A stretch of DNA of 64,000 nt from Flaccisagitta enflata (GCA_965153355.1 OZ231128.1:29884001-29948000); one strand, 5' to 3'; positions 1-11,820 are shown, counted from the stretch's first letter. Notes: a model not told the origin generated them from the sequence alone. Program-made: numbers and translations.

Positions 1-110
1 ACGGACGAACGAACGGACGGACGGACGGACAAACGAAAGTCCCCCTGTGTTCTACAGGACTTCGTCCCCATCGGGGCCGCTGCCCAAAAAGCAAAGTGCT
101 ACTGTTACGG
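1..110. mobile_element. Family B foldback element, end fragment
   Basis: A GACGGACGG run is followed by the family B end: a CCCCTGTGTTCTACAGGACT block, then a CCCCATCGGGGCC hairpin and GCTGCCC. The same blocks recur at 16.6 kb and 35.4 kb. The rest of the copy lies before the window. Confidence 0.7.
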
Positions 111-193
111 AGAGACAAACCGACGGCTGGACGGGCCCGTCGGGCCGTCAACACTATCGCTGCCCACCCGAACGCGATTTGAATAGCCTTATA

Positions 194-290
194 TCCTGCA
201 TTTGTGGCAGTTAATAAATGCCAAGCTTATCTTGTTTTCCTTGTTTTGTTGTCCAGCATTTGTGGCAGTTAATGCCAAGCTTATCTTGTT
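194..290. repeat. Two-copy tandem duplication, about 45 bp unit
   Basis: GCATTTGTGGCAGTTAA followed by TGCCAAGCTTATCTTGTTT occurs twice, separated by a T/G-rich spacer; the first copy has an extra TAAA. Confidence 0.75.
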
Positions 291-523
291 TAAAAGTAAC
301 CAATTTTTTTAAACAAAGTTTTATTTATAGAAAATGAATTGTTTTAAAACGATTTTTAAACGGGAAATGGGTTTGATAAAACCCGCTTCGCATTACCAAT
401 ACAACATCCTACAGGAAGCAGACATAATTGAATTTTCAGAATTCACGTCTGTCGACGAGTTGAGGCAGCTCTCGCCGATGGGAAGAAAGATTAGGCTTTG
501 TCCGACTGTCTGTTGATCCAAAA

Positions 524-1553
<1,030 letters not shown>

Positions 1554-1680
1554 AACAAGGCCGGATACACGGCCACCAGTTGTGGACGGGTGGGATGTGC
1601 GCGTTTTCCCACTTTTCAACTTGTGCTGACGGACGGACGGACCAATGGACGGACGGACGGACAGACAAAGACTCTTATGA
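1554..1680 (+). mobile_element. Family A element, 3' hairpin missing
   Basis: Begins AACAAGGCCGGATACACGGCC (a GGCCG/CGGCC hairpin), then GTTGTGGACGGGTGGGA, a GACGGACGG-rich middle and ACTCTTATGA. It stops before the usual AGTCGCG hairpin. Confidence 0.8.
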
Positions 1681-1915
1681 CAATAAATTTGTGAAGAAAA
1701 ATGAAATGTTTCACCATACATTTTGCATCATTATCAGGACAATAATAAAGCCGGAATGCTTTTAGTAGACAAATTGTCTTTAAAGATATTTGGAGTACAT
1801 GATTTTATCATATTTTGACCTAAAAAGTAATTTGAACTATGCAATTCACATGATAACAAGGAGGAAAATGATGATTTTTAGTGAATTTCTGCTTACAATT
1901 TTTTCTTTTTTCTCA

Positions 1916-2056
1916 GGTCGAAATTCTAAGAAAGCCAAACACAGGGAAATTTTGCATTTTGAAAAACATAGTTCTCTCCGTAATTGATTTGGGAAGAGAA
2001 CTATGTTTTTGGTTTTTGCATTTTTTCATTTTCTATGCAAATTTAGAATTTCGACC
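1916..2056. mobile_element. Foldback (hairpin) element, family E copy 1
   Basis: Outer arms GGTCGAAATTCTA (1916-1928) and TAGAATTTCGACC (2044-2056) are exact reverse complements. Inner arms AAAACATAGTTCTCT and AGAGAACTATGTTTT also pair. Two related cores lie at 32.0 kb and 60.1 kb. The outer boundaries of this copy are not resolved. Confidence 0.75.
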
Positions 2057-2286
2057 AGCCCCCTGTCAGTGACCAAAAGTTAAAAAAGTTGAAAATTCTA
2101 ATGATTTTTTTTTTATTTCACTGACTAAACTTGGTCCTCTTGCTTGACAAATGCAAATTTTTCTTTTTAATATTATATCTGACCCATCTCAATCAATTTT
2201 TTCAACTTTTTTTTGTATTTTCAATGATTCATTTTTTCCATTTTGACCTTCTTTGAAACACAAATTTTGCCTTCAGAGGGACGCCG
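2057..2286. other. AT-rich flank of foldback element
   Basis: AT-rich sequence with AAATGCAAATTT and AAATTTTGCCTTC blocks like those inside the 59.9-60.5 kb element, so it may belong to the family E copy. No gene seen. Confidence 0.4.
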
Positions 2287-2320
2287 TCTTATAGAGTTGC
2301 GAGTCCGCAACTGAAAAAGA
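2287..2320 (+). mobile_element. Family A 3' end fragment
   Basis: TCTTATAGAGTTGCGAGTCC followed by GCAACTGAAAAAG. This is the family 3' hairpin in its GTTGCG/CGCAAC form plus an A-rich tail, with no 5' part. Confidence 0.65.
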
Positions 2321-2378
2321 GTCAAAATGACACTAGCATTCAAATCACTTGCATTTTACCCTGCTTGCTCATACTCTG

Positions 2379-2379
<1 letters not shown>

Positions 2380-2471
<92 letters not shown>

Positions 2472-2568
2472 GCTCTCTTGTTGCTCTCTCTTGTTGCTCT
2501 CTTGTCTCTCTCTTGTCTCTCTCTTGTCTCTCTCTTGTCTCTCTCTTGTCTCTCTCTTGTCTCTCTCT

Positions 2569-2655
<87 letters not shown>
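2380..2655. repeat. (TC)n microsatellite with TCTCTCTTG sub-repeats
   Basis: A TC array whose middle (about 2465-2575) is a tandem run of roughly 10-bp TCTCTCTTGT units, flanked by pure TC. Confidence 0.97.
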
Positions 2656-2660
<5 letters not shown>

Positions 2661-3049
2661 CAGCATTTACGACTTTTTTCCTACGGCGATTAGCTGCCTT
2701 TATTGGTAAAAGATTGACACGGTATAAAACCGGCAATCTGTTATATCCCGCTCAGGTATCGCACAGACACACTGACTCACGATTAAATCATTGCCGCTTT
2801 GCCATCACCGATATAATTATCACCACGCCATCGTAATATGTAACCAACCCAATTCCTTGGGTCAACTTAGCCGATCACCTTCCCCTCTCCCACTCCCCCT
2901 TCCCCCCCCCCTCAGCGTCGCAGTCGAACAACGCCCATCGACCACTCCCACCTGCCAAAACTAGAGGCAAAATCTTACTGAAAAATTATGGAAATATGCG
3001 CTGAGGTGAAAAACAAGCCCAACAGGCCAACAGTCGCGTGCTAAGTTAC
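2656..3049. other. Unique DNA with C-rich patch
   Basis: No gene recognised. A CCCCTCTCCCACTCCCCC patch lies at about 2882-2912. The stretch leads directly into the ACTTACAT satellite. Confidence 0.4.
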
Positions 3050-4733
3050 ACAAAACTACACAACTACACACAACTACATAACTTCATACTACATACTTAC
3101 TACATACTTACATACTACATACTTACTTACATACTTACTTACATACTTACTTACATACTAACGTACTTACATACTTACATTATTACATACTTACCTAATT
3201 ACATACTTACATATTTACATACTTACATACATACATACTTACATATTTACTTATATACATACATACTACATACTTACATACTTACATACATACTTACATA
3301 CATACTTACATACTTACATACTTACATACTTACTTACATACTTATATACTTACCTACATACTTACATACTTACATACTTACATACTTACTTACATACTTA
3401 CATATTTACATACATACTTACATACATACATACATACTTACTTACATACATACATACATACATACATACTTACATACTTACTTACATATTTACATACTTA
3501 CATACATACTTACTTACATACTTACATACTTACATACTTACTTACATACCTACATACTTACATACTTACATACTTACCTACATACTCACATACTTACACA
3601 CTTACCTACTACTTACATACTTACATACATACTTACTTACATACTTACATACTTACATACTTACCTACATACTCACATACTTACATACTTACATACTTAT
3701 ATACTTACTTACATACTTACATACTTACATACTTACATACTTACATACCTACATACTTACTTACATACTTACATACATACTCACATATTTACATACTTAC
3801 CTACTTACATACATACTTACATACTTACCTGCACACTTACATACTTACCTATATACTTACATACTTATGTACAGACATACATACTTACATACTTACATAC
3901 TTACATTCTTACTTACATACTTACATACTTACATACCTACATACTTACTTACATACTTACATACTTACCTACATACTCACATACTTACCTACTTACCTAC
4001 TTACTTACATACATACTTACTTACATACTTACGTACTTACATACTTACATACTTACTTGCATACTTACATACTTACATACTTACATACTTACATACTTAC
4101 TTACATACTTACATACTTACATACTTACCTACATACTCACATACTTACATACTTACATGCTTACTTACATACTTACTTACTTACATACTTACATACTTAC
4201 ATACCTACATACTTACATACTTACTTACATACTTACATACCTACATACTCACATACTTACATACTTACATACTTACTTACATACTTACTTACTTACTTAT
4301 ACTTACATACTTACATACCTACATACTTACATAATTACATACTTACATACTTACCTACATACTCACATACTTACATACTTACCTACTTACATACATACTT
4401 ACATACTTACCTACATACTTACATACTTACCAACATACTTACATACTTACATACTTACATACTTACTTACATACTTACATACTTAATTACATACTTATAT
4501 ACATACTTACATACTACTTACATACATACTTACTTACATACTTACATATTACTTACATGCATATTACTACCTACTTACTTACATACTTACATACTTACAT
4601 ACATACATACTTACATACATACTTACATACTTACATACTTACCTACATACTTACATACTTACCTACATACTTACATACTTACGTACTTACATAATTACAT
4701 ACTTACTTACATACTTACATACTTACATACTTA
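3050..4733. repeat. ACTTACAT satellite, about 1.7 kb
   Basis: Tandem 4- and 8-bp units built from ACAT and ACTT (consensus ACTTACAT), mixed irregularly with CTAC and CTCAC variants. All three plus frames stay open for long distances as Leu-His-Thr-Tyr-Ile repeats. This is a by-product of the unit and not a gene. Confidence 0.95.
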
Positions 4734-4839
4734 CAAGGGATCTTTGATGAAGCTTATGTTTACATGCTCAAACAATTAAGGCCACCAAGGCATTGCGTTA
4801 ATGCTTTAAGGCCACTAATGCACAAAATTACTCAAAAAA

Positions 4840-5220
4840 TAAATATGTCCAAAAATACCTAAAAATACCCAAAAATGCCCATATATACCCAAAAATACCC
4901 AAAAATACTAAAAATTTATTAAAAAACATCAAAAGTACCTATAACTACCCAAAAATACCTGAAAGTACCCTAAAGTACTTTAAGTACCTAGAATAACTTA
5001 AGTACCCTAAAGTACCCTAAAGTACCCTAAAGTACCCTAAAATACCCAAAATTAATCAAAAATCCTCAAAAGTAGCTATAAGTACCCGAAAATACCTAAA
5101 AGTACCCTAAAGTACCTTAAGTACCTAAAATAACTTAAGTACCCTAAATTACCCTAAAGTACCCTAAAGTACTCTAAAATACCCTAGAGTACCTTAAATT
5201 ACCTTAAAAAACCATAAAAA
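4840..5220. repeat. Degenerate about 10-bp tandem repeat (AAAATACCC/AAGTACCCT)
   Basis: Around 35 imperfect units of AAAAATACCC shading into AAGTACCCTA. It abuts a family A 3' end and may be the internal part of that copy. Confidence 0.85.
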
Positions 5221-5230
5221 GTCATAATTT

Positions 5231-5320
5231 CAAAAACGTGACGGACGGACGGACCGACCTACCGACCTACCGACCTACCGACCGACACGGCAAAGTGTAG
5301 AGTCGCGTGCACGCGACTAA
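5231..5320 (+). mobile_element. Family A 3' half with perfect hairpin
   Basis: ACGTGACGGACGGACGG, then a CCGACCTA repeat, then AGTCGCGTGCACGCGACT (5301-5318, a perfect palindrome) and TAAAAAG. The 5' half is absent or replaced by the decamer array. Confidence 0.8.
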
Positions 5321-5506
5321 AAAGAATTAAAAAAAAAAGAGCAGAGTTTTGAGGGTCGCGCGTCTTGTTTTTATACTTGCGAATTTAAGCTCAAGCTCAA
5401 GCTCATATGAACTGAAGTAACTAGTTAGAGGAGAAATGCGATATTGTTGTTGATTGTCTCTACCAAGCCATTTTTCCATTACAAAATATGTACTCCAATG
5501 AACTTT

Positions 5507-6038
5507 TTATTCGTGCGCTTCGCGACTCAGAAAGTTTACTTGCCCAATCAACGCCTTAACTTCCTCATCAGAAAATGAACAAGCCCGATCGGGAAACGAT
5601 GCGTCCTGACTTATATCTCTACACAGGGGCGTATTTGACGGGGCGTCAGGGGCATCAGCTGCTGCCCTTTTTGTTGGGACACAAACCCCATCACCATTTT
5701 GCAATAGCTATGCTTCACGTCATATGACAAAATATCATCCCTGGGCTTGTTTACGCTTCAAATAGTAAACATTTTACACTGTAGTACTAGTAAAGCAAGA
5801 CTTCCTTTAATATGATGACTTCCTTTTATATGATAACACAACAGTAAAATTAGTAATATTAGTTGCACGATTACCTACATAAGTAATAGAAAAATCATTT
5901 GGACACAAGACTTGTTGGGACACAGATTTCGGCTTGCTGCCCCAAAAATTTGGGCTCAAATACGCCCCTGTCTCTACATGTATTGAATTTTGCCCTAGGC
6001 ATGATGTATGCATACAGCAGCAATAGCTGTTTATACAT
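5507..6038 (-). pseudogene. Small reading frame interrupted by a hAT-type MITE
   Basis: No homolog is recognised. If the MITE at 5624-5970 and one target duplication are ignored, a minus-strand frame runs from ATG at 6038 to TAA at 5507-5509, 58 codons. The N-terminus is hydrophobic (MYKQLLLLYAYIM). The C-terminal part is polar (SFSDEEVKALIGQVNF...REAHE). In the present sequence the MITE breaks the frame. It could be a small secreted protein, a gene fragment or chance; 58 codons is within random expectation, so this is tentative. Confidence 0.25.
5624..5970. mobile_element. hAT-type MITE, 347 bp, 8-bp target duplication
   Basis: Termini CAGGGGCGTATTTGA and TCAAATACGCCCCTG are exact inverted repeats. 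The element is flanked by the direct repeat TCTCTACA (5616-5623 and 5971-5978). A CAGGGGCG terminus with an 8-bp target duplication is typical of the hAT superfamily. There is no transposase inside, so it is non-autonomous. Confidence 0.9.
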
Positions 6039-7156
6039 AGAGGAAATACATTTTTAGTCTCTCCAAAAATGGTTCACTTTCCATGGTGTATCATACAACT
6101 TGTATGTAAAAAAAAACTGTCCGTAACTCATTTGTGCCTTTCCAGGCGCATAGTCGTGATTGCGACCTTGTAAACCTTTTAAAAAAGCACTTCTCACTTC
6201 TCATGCAAGTCAAACCCATTCGTTTTTTTCCTCCTCTCATGGAACTAAACCAGGGTTGGGCCGGTGGACCTCAAAATGGAAAAGTAACAACAACAGTGGC
6301 CGGGGAAAAACAACAAATACACGTCCAAAAGGAGAACCAGTGGCGTTCGTCATAGCATGTACAAAGTAATATGAATAGAATTTATTTATTGAAAAACAAA
6401 ATGATATTGATGGCAGTGATAATCAAAATATTTGCTTTTCTTTATTTATTTTAATAAAAGTCACAGCTCAATTCAATTCAATTCAATTCAACAGTCTATT
6501 TCCCCAGATGGGCATCAATTACACAGCAACGCAATGGGGTGGTGGGGGAGGACCATACAAAAGCCGTAATGGTCAGGGGCAGCATCAGCTAATATTCAAA
6601 AAGACGAGTGGGCGACTGGCTTGTCCCTGTTGGCCCTCATAATGTAAGGCTCATTGTCGGTAAACGCTTATCAACAATAACACAGTGTAAAGGTTCAAAA
6701 ATAAAAGAGCAACGTACGAGTACGTTTAACAGTAAAGCAAAAAGCCACAAAAGCCGTAAAAAGCATGTGAAAAGCACCGAATGGTACGTCAATACCATCA
6801 ACATCGATAAAAGTTGTAACCAGTAATAATCCGTGAGACACGCATTCCTCTTTCTTCTTTTCTCTTTTGTTCTTTTCTTTTTTTTTTCTTCATGTTTCCT
6901 TTCTTGGTCGTCATGGACCGCCACTCCGGCACTCGGAGCAACCTATGCGTCAGTTGCAGTGCGGTGTATATTGCCCCGAGCCGCAGTTGAGTCCACCGGA
7001 TGCCAAAGCCAAGAGCCTGAAAGATGAAGTGAAAGTAAACCCCAAACCCCGTAACCCGTAACCCCCAGAGAATCCCCAGCCCCAAAGGGTTATTGTACTG
7101 TTCAATGTCTGTCAGTGGGTGATGGGAGAATACAAGCACTTAAGTTGAGCTGCGTG
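6039..7156. other. Mostly unique DNA with one GC-rich island
   Basis: Includes a short CAATT run (6471-6490), a T/C-rich tract (6848-6900) and a GC-rich island at about 6910-7090. Two overlapping frames are open in the island, and there is no clear splice site on either side. No gene is called. Confidence 0.4.
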
Positions 7157-7200
7157 TTTTTTTTTTTTTTTTTTTTTCTGTTTTTTTCTTTTGTTTTTTG

Positions 7201-7231
<31 letters not shown>

Positions 7232-7451
7232 TTTTTTTTATTATTATTTTTTTTTGTTTTTTATTTTTTTATTTTTTTATTTTTTTAATTTTTTTTATTT
7301 TTTTATTCTTTTATTCTTTTATTTTTTGTTTTTGTTTTTGTTTTTTTTTTGTTTTTGTGTGTGTTTTTTTTTGTTTTTGTTTTTTTTTTGTTTTTTTTTG
7401 TGTGTTTTTGTTTTGTTTTTTTTTGTTCTTTTGTTTGTTTTTTTTTTTCTA
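7157..7451. repeat. T-rich TTTTG/TTTTA low-complexity tract
   Basis: Nearly 300 bp of T runs broken by single G, A or C. Poly-Phe frames across it are artefacts. Confidence 0.95.
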
Positions 7452-7757
7452 ATACGAGGTATCGCGTGACGATGTAGACGATGCAAATTGGTTTGGTATA
7501 GGGTAACAGCGTAGATGATGGGTCCGCCAGGTCTGAAACCAAGGCCAGGTCAGAAACCACAGCCAGGTCAGAACCAAGGCGGCAGTAGGTCTGTAAACAG
7601 ACGCCCCCGGAGTAAACTCCGAGGAATCAGTAGGACTAATCAGGAGAATAAACTCCTGAGTCGACATCAGTAGGACCCCTTTCGGAGTCAGGAGTTAGAG
7701 TTCTTGTAGCTGTTCCTTTTTTCGTAGGAAATTAGAATCTACTTGAATTTGTGAAAG
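7452..7757. other. Unique DNA with short direct repeats
   Basis: CCAGGTCAGAAACCA-like and GGAGTAAACTCC-like motifs are each repeated over 7530-7660. No gene recognised. Confidence 0.4.
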
Positions 7758-7822
7758 CCTAACCTTACCTAACCTCACCCTACCTGACTAACCTAAACCA
7801 ACCTAACTAACCTAACTGTGAG
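7758..7822. repeat. Degenerate CCTAA-type array
   Basis: CCTAACCTTACCTAACC and related words repeat for about 65 bp, resembling decayed telomere-like sequence (CCTAA or CCCTAA). Confidence 0.6.
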
Positions 7823-7869
7823 ATCTATCTAGTTTATTATGATGATCATTTGTGGTGTGATTTATCCCT

Positions 7870-8230
7870 GCAACGAGGCACACTGTTCCCATACAGCGAC
7901 TTAATCAGACTTGAGTGTCTGGGTTGGTGATTGATGGGGAAGTGTTCTCCAATATTATGGGAACATCAGCCACTATCTGGTAAGTTTTTTGGAAAGCAAA
8001 ATTTTCGTAAAACACCCCTTGCTGCCTGGAAGGAAAACCGGTCAGGTGGTGGCTTTTTTATTTTCATAGTTTACCTTGTTTCGTTCATAACTTTGGAATG
8101 GATTGATCAAAATACCTGGGATTGGACTCGTTTGCAAGATATTTTGAAGTAAATTACAAAAAATATATCAAAAATGGGTTGTCACCTTGCAAAAACTCTC
8201 TTGAGGCTGTTAAAAGAGACCTAAATGGTA
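7870..8230 (+). repeat. Dispersed repeat G, copy 1
   Basis: Matches 12470-12805 in the opposite orientation. Shared blocks include TTAATCAGACTTGAGTGTCT, GGTAAGTTTTTT, TTTTCGT and GGTCAGGTGGTGG, in the same order. No terminal inverted repeats were identified. A 73-codon frame (7931-8152) covers part of it. Confidence 0.8.
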
Positions 8231-8840
8231 AGAATTATCAAAAATGACAACCCATGATCTTTTATGTCAAACGCAAGAGTCGTACCTCGCTGCTCAATAA
8301 CTGATCCGGGATGACTTGTCATTAAATAAGTTGATGATTTGGTACCAAAAGGGCCCACAAACAGAGCTCTCAGGGCTCGAAATTAAAACGAAAATGCCTA
8401 AATCAATCTAAATATTGACATTCGTGTTTATTCCTCAAGTGCGCCAACGCACCTCTATCTGAAGCTTTGTCTCTTGGTTGGTTAATTGATTGGCTGGTTG
8501 ATTGGTCAGTTGGTTGGTTGGTTGGTTGGTCAGTTGGTTGTCAATGGCTGGTAAACTGGAACCTAGGAGGCATTATTCCCATGAATGATTCAACAAGCCC
8601 ATCCCGGCAACTCGATGCGTCATCTGCGTGATTTTTGAAAAAGGCGTGACAAACATACGGGCTGATGGACCAACTGACAGATGGACAAACCCTCCTATAG
8701 GGATACGATGATGCATTTAAAAACCAATGGTGTCTTAAGAATCATGTTGCTTATTTTCTAGGTGGTGATTCAAACCTTGGGAGAAAAGTTATCAAATGAG
8801 ACGCGATAAAGCATTTGCTATCACTTTTAGCTATCTTTTT
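8231..8840. other. Unique DNA with a TTGG array
   Basis: A TTGG/TTGA tetranucleotide array occupies about 8473-8545, and a short GATGGACCAACTGACAGATG family A-like patch lies near 8660. No gene seen. Confidence 0.5.
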
Positions 8841-8905
8841 TTAGTCGCGTGCTGCGCGACCCTACACCCCGCTATGTCAGTTGGTCGGTTGGTTGGTTGG
8901 TCCCC
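8841..8905 (-). mobile_element. Family A 3' end fragment
   Basis: Reads TTAGTCGCGTGCTGCGCGAC (the terminal hairpin in reverse), then the CTATGTCAGTTGGTCGG middle. It is joined directly to a family B element. Confidence 0.7.
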
Positions 8906-9715
8906 TTTTGGGCAGCGGCCCCAAAGGGACCGATGACCTATGCTTTCACACAGGAGAAATTTCTCCTTCTTCTTCTTCATCTTCTCCTCCGTCCACCCCC
9001 TTCAAAGCTCATATTGTTGCGTTGAGGCTCAAATCCAAACCTTGAGGACCAAATCCTAGTCTCAAGGCCCAAATTCTAGCCTCAAAAGCCCAAACTCTAG
9101 CCTTGAAGCTCGAATCCCCGCCTCAAGGTTCAAATCCAAGCTTAGAGGCTCAAATCCCAGCCTTGAGGCTCAAATCCCAGCCTTGTGGCTCAATTCCCAA
9201 CATTGAGGCTCAAATCCCAGCCTCAAGGCTCAAATCCCAGCCTTGAGGCTCAAATCTTGGCCGCAAGACTCAAATTCCAGCCTCAAGGCTCATATTCCAT
9301 CCTCGAGGCTCACATTCCAACCTCAAGGCTCAAATCCCAACCTCAAGCCTCAATCCCAATCTCAAATTCCAGCCGCGAGAAATCACAGCCTAGAGGTTTC
9401 CAACAGCTCGAGCTCAAATCACAGCCTCTGGGTGGCCTAAATTTCCTCATAGCTCTAGTTTCAATTACAGCCTGAGGCCTAATCTACTGCCTGAGGCTCA
9501 AATCACACAGCTTCTGAGACTCTGCATTTGCAAACACTGTGTAAGACTCATTTCACCATGTTACAGCCCACTTGGTTCCAAGATCCTAACCCATTATATA
9601 AAGTGATTAATCTTTTCCAGAGCCGCTTTTGCCCTCCCAGTATCACACAACATATAACTGCTATTAGGGGCAACGGGCCTGCTGACCATCTAACGCTTTC
9701 TGCGACTATTTTATC
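8906..9715. mobile_element. Family B element with 20-bp sub-repeats
   Basis: Begins TTTTGGGCAGCGGCCCC, a GACCTATGCTTTCACACAGG block and a TTCTTC run. About 20 tandem copies of GAGGCTCAAATCCCAGCCT follow (9015-9500). It ends CTGACCATCTAACGCTTTC-TGCGACTATTTTA. All sub-repeats here have one orientation. Confidence 0.8.
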
Positions 9716-9792
9716 TCCTTTATTTTTGGTATTTTTGAGCATTTTGAGCATACAGCTCCTGCCCAGATGCTCTAGTGACCTTCTCCAGCACT

Positions 9793-9842
9793 GCTCCTGC
9801 CCACCCACACGCGACTAGGGCAGCCGTGTATCCCAGCTTGTT
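9793..9842 (-). mobile_element. Family A 5' end fragment
   Basis: CTCCTGCCCACCCACACGCG followed by ACTAGGGCAGCCGTGTATCC and AGCTTGTTT, the family 5' end in reverse, with a decayed hairpin. Confidence 0.65.
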
Positions 9843-9879
9843 TCAACTTGAATATTACAAACATTTAAACATACACTAT

Positions 9880-9966
9880 TTAGCAGAAAAAATTCACATT
9901 AAAATACGTGAGATGGCAGAAAAATTCACATTTGAACACGTGAGATCGCAGAAAAAATTCAGAATT
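9880..9966. repeat. Minisatellite, about 32-bp unit, 2.5 copies
   Basis: AGCAGAAAAAATTCACATT..CGTGAGATG occurs twice and then starts a third time. The copies differ by a few bases. Confidence 0.75.
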
Positions 9967-10229
9967 TAATATTACAAATTCAATACTCAATTTAAACGTG
10001 CAAAACATTGTACAACTTCACGGCCTTCAAAAGCTTTTTGTTGTAGGCAGGGGTATTTGAATCTTTCCTTGTAGAATTAATGAGGATTGGTGTGTATCCC
10101 CTCTCCCGCGCTTTTGTTCTAGAGAGCGGTTCCCATGCCTGAGGTTTTATATCGATACATATGACTGATCTACCAAAGGACTCTTTTGGATGTTATCCGA
10201 TTTAGCGATTTCACTCGTCCATCCTTCTT
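9967..10229. other. Unique AT-rich DNA
   Basis: No gene, RNA or element recognised between the minisatellite and the next family B element. Confidence 0.4.
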
Positions 10230-10690
10230 TTCTTGCTCTTTTTGGGTAGCGGCCCCAAAGGGGTTGATGACCTATGCTTTCACACATGTGGGGGATTTTC
10301 TCCTTCTTCTTCTCCTTCTCTTACGTACCCCCCTCCCCCCAGCCTTGAGGCCTATATCTCAGCCTCGAGGTGGCCCATAAGATCCTAGCCTGAAAGGCCT
10401 AAATCCCCAAGTCCCCACCCTCCTGGCCTAAAGACCCAAATTCCAGCTCAAGGGATTTGGGCCTCAAGACTGGGATTTGGGCCGACAGCCGGGATAGGCG
10501 CCAAGGCTGAGATATGGGCCTGGAGGCTGGGGGAGGGAGGGGCAGAGAGAAGGGAGCAAGGAGAGAAATCTCAAATGTGCAGCATAGGTCATTTGACTCT
10601 TGGCCGCTGCCCTGCCCTCCTCCCTTCAACTTAAGCACAATCTCTACTTAAGCAGGGCACGGGTACCGCTGACCATCTAACGCTTGGGTG
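10230..10690. mobile_element. Family B element, inverted sub-repeat arms
   Basis: Opens TTTTTGGGTAGCGGCCCC and a CTATGCTTTCACACATGTGG block. Sub-repeats read AGCCTCGAGG..CC on the left and reverse (GGGATTTGGGCC..) after about 10455. It ends GGGCACGGGTACCGCTGACC-ATCTAACGCTT. Confidence 0.8.
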
Positions 10691-11200
10691 CTTTACATAT
10701 TCTCCTTCTCCTCTTCTCCCTTTTGTACCCTTTTCAAAGCCCAGTGGCCTTCGAGGCCCACCCAGTCTCGAGGCCTAAATTCTGGGTAGCCTTGAGGCTC
10801 AATTCTCAGTCTTAGCCCAATCTCAGTTCTTCCTAATCCTAGCCTCGAGGCTCAAATCCTAGCCTGGGAGGCCTGAGCCCAGCCTTGAGGCTAAATTCAA
10901 TCCTCGAGTGTCCAAATCCTAGCCTTTAGGGCAAGGTCCCCAGCCTTCAGGCTAGGATTTGGGCCTAGAGGCTGGGATTTGGGCCTGAGACTGCAGAATT
11001 GAGGCTCTGGTGGCCAGGGGGGGGGACGGACGGAAGGATGGACGGATGGACGTTCAAAATTTCCCCCTGTGTCCTACAGGACATCGGCCCTTCGCTTTGG
11101 GGTCGCTGCCCAAAAAAGAGGAGAAAATTCCCTATATGTGTGAAAGCATAGGTCATCGACCCCTTTGTACCGCTGACCATCTTACGCTTTTGCGACTATC
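10691..11200. mobile_element. Family B element, chimeric ends
   Basis: Sub-repeats of the CCTCGAGGC type reverse near 10930. The right part carries both the CCCCCTGTGTCCTACAGGAC block and the TATGTGTGAAAGCATAGGTC block, which other copies have singly. It ends ACCGCTGACCATCTTACGCT-TTTGCGACTAT. Confidence 0.75.
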
Positions 11201-11203
11201 ACT

Positions 11204-11534
11204 ACCACATTTGCTCCAATTAGCGCCCCGGGCGCTTTTGAAATCGAAATTCAACATTGTCAGTTTGTGCACCAATTAGCGCCCCTTTTTACAATCTAAA
11301 GTATTTGGTTGCTTAATGAATTCTTGTATTTTTTATTATTTCTTGGTAAAAATATATTTCAGTGCATGTACTCTATCCAAAATTTTGTTCCTACCCCTTT
11401 AATGAAAAAGACTTTCATCTGCTTTTGTTCATTGATCTTTGATAAAATTCTTTTTAAAATTTCAACAATTCATTGGCAAAATGGGGGGGTGGGGCGTTGA
11501 ATGGAGGGGGGGCGTTAAACGGAGCAAATACGGT
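11204..11534. mobile_element. MITE with ACCRYATTTGCTCC termini, 331 bp
   Basis: Left end ACCACATTTGCTCCAATTAG-CGCCCC pairs with the right end, which in reverse complement reads ACCGTATTTGCTCCGTTTAA-CGCCCC. AT-rich interior with no transposase. The target duplication is unclear. Confidence 0.75.
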
Positions 11535-11820
11535 ATATGATCTCATCACTGCATCTACCTGAATCTCCTCTCAACCTCCGCAGCCCTGTCCCTACCAGCT
11601 CCCGCGCACCTTACTCATTTTAATGTTACTGAATTTTTACCTGTCTGCTCAATTTCTTCGTGCAAATGCTCAAACAAAAGGTGAGTTTTGGGAATGATCG
11701 GTAACTTTTAATCTGACCAAGCACGTTTAAAATCAGCAATGTATCTTCTGTAATGCGGGTCGACATTGTAACTGAAGCGACTTGAAACAAGAACGCTCAA
11801 TTGATTGAAATGTACGCCCC
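11535..11820. other. Unique DNA
   Basis: No feature recognised between the MITE and the GAAT array. Confidence 0.4.

Noticed and set aside
3038-4779. Very long plus-strand frames (up to 482 codons) of Leu-His-Thr-Tyr-Ile repeats
   Set aside because: They are the ACTTACAT satellite read in frames where the unit has no stop. No codon bias, start context or domain.
9015-9500. Regular 20-bp repeats that could suggest a CRISPR array
   Set aside because: Units are contiguous and degenerate with no unique spacers, they lie inside a recurring mobile element, and the genome is eukaryotic.
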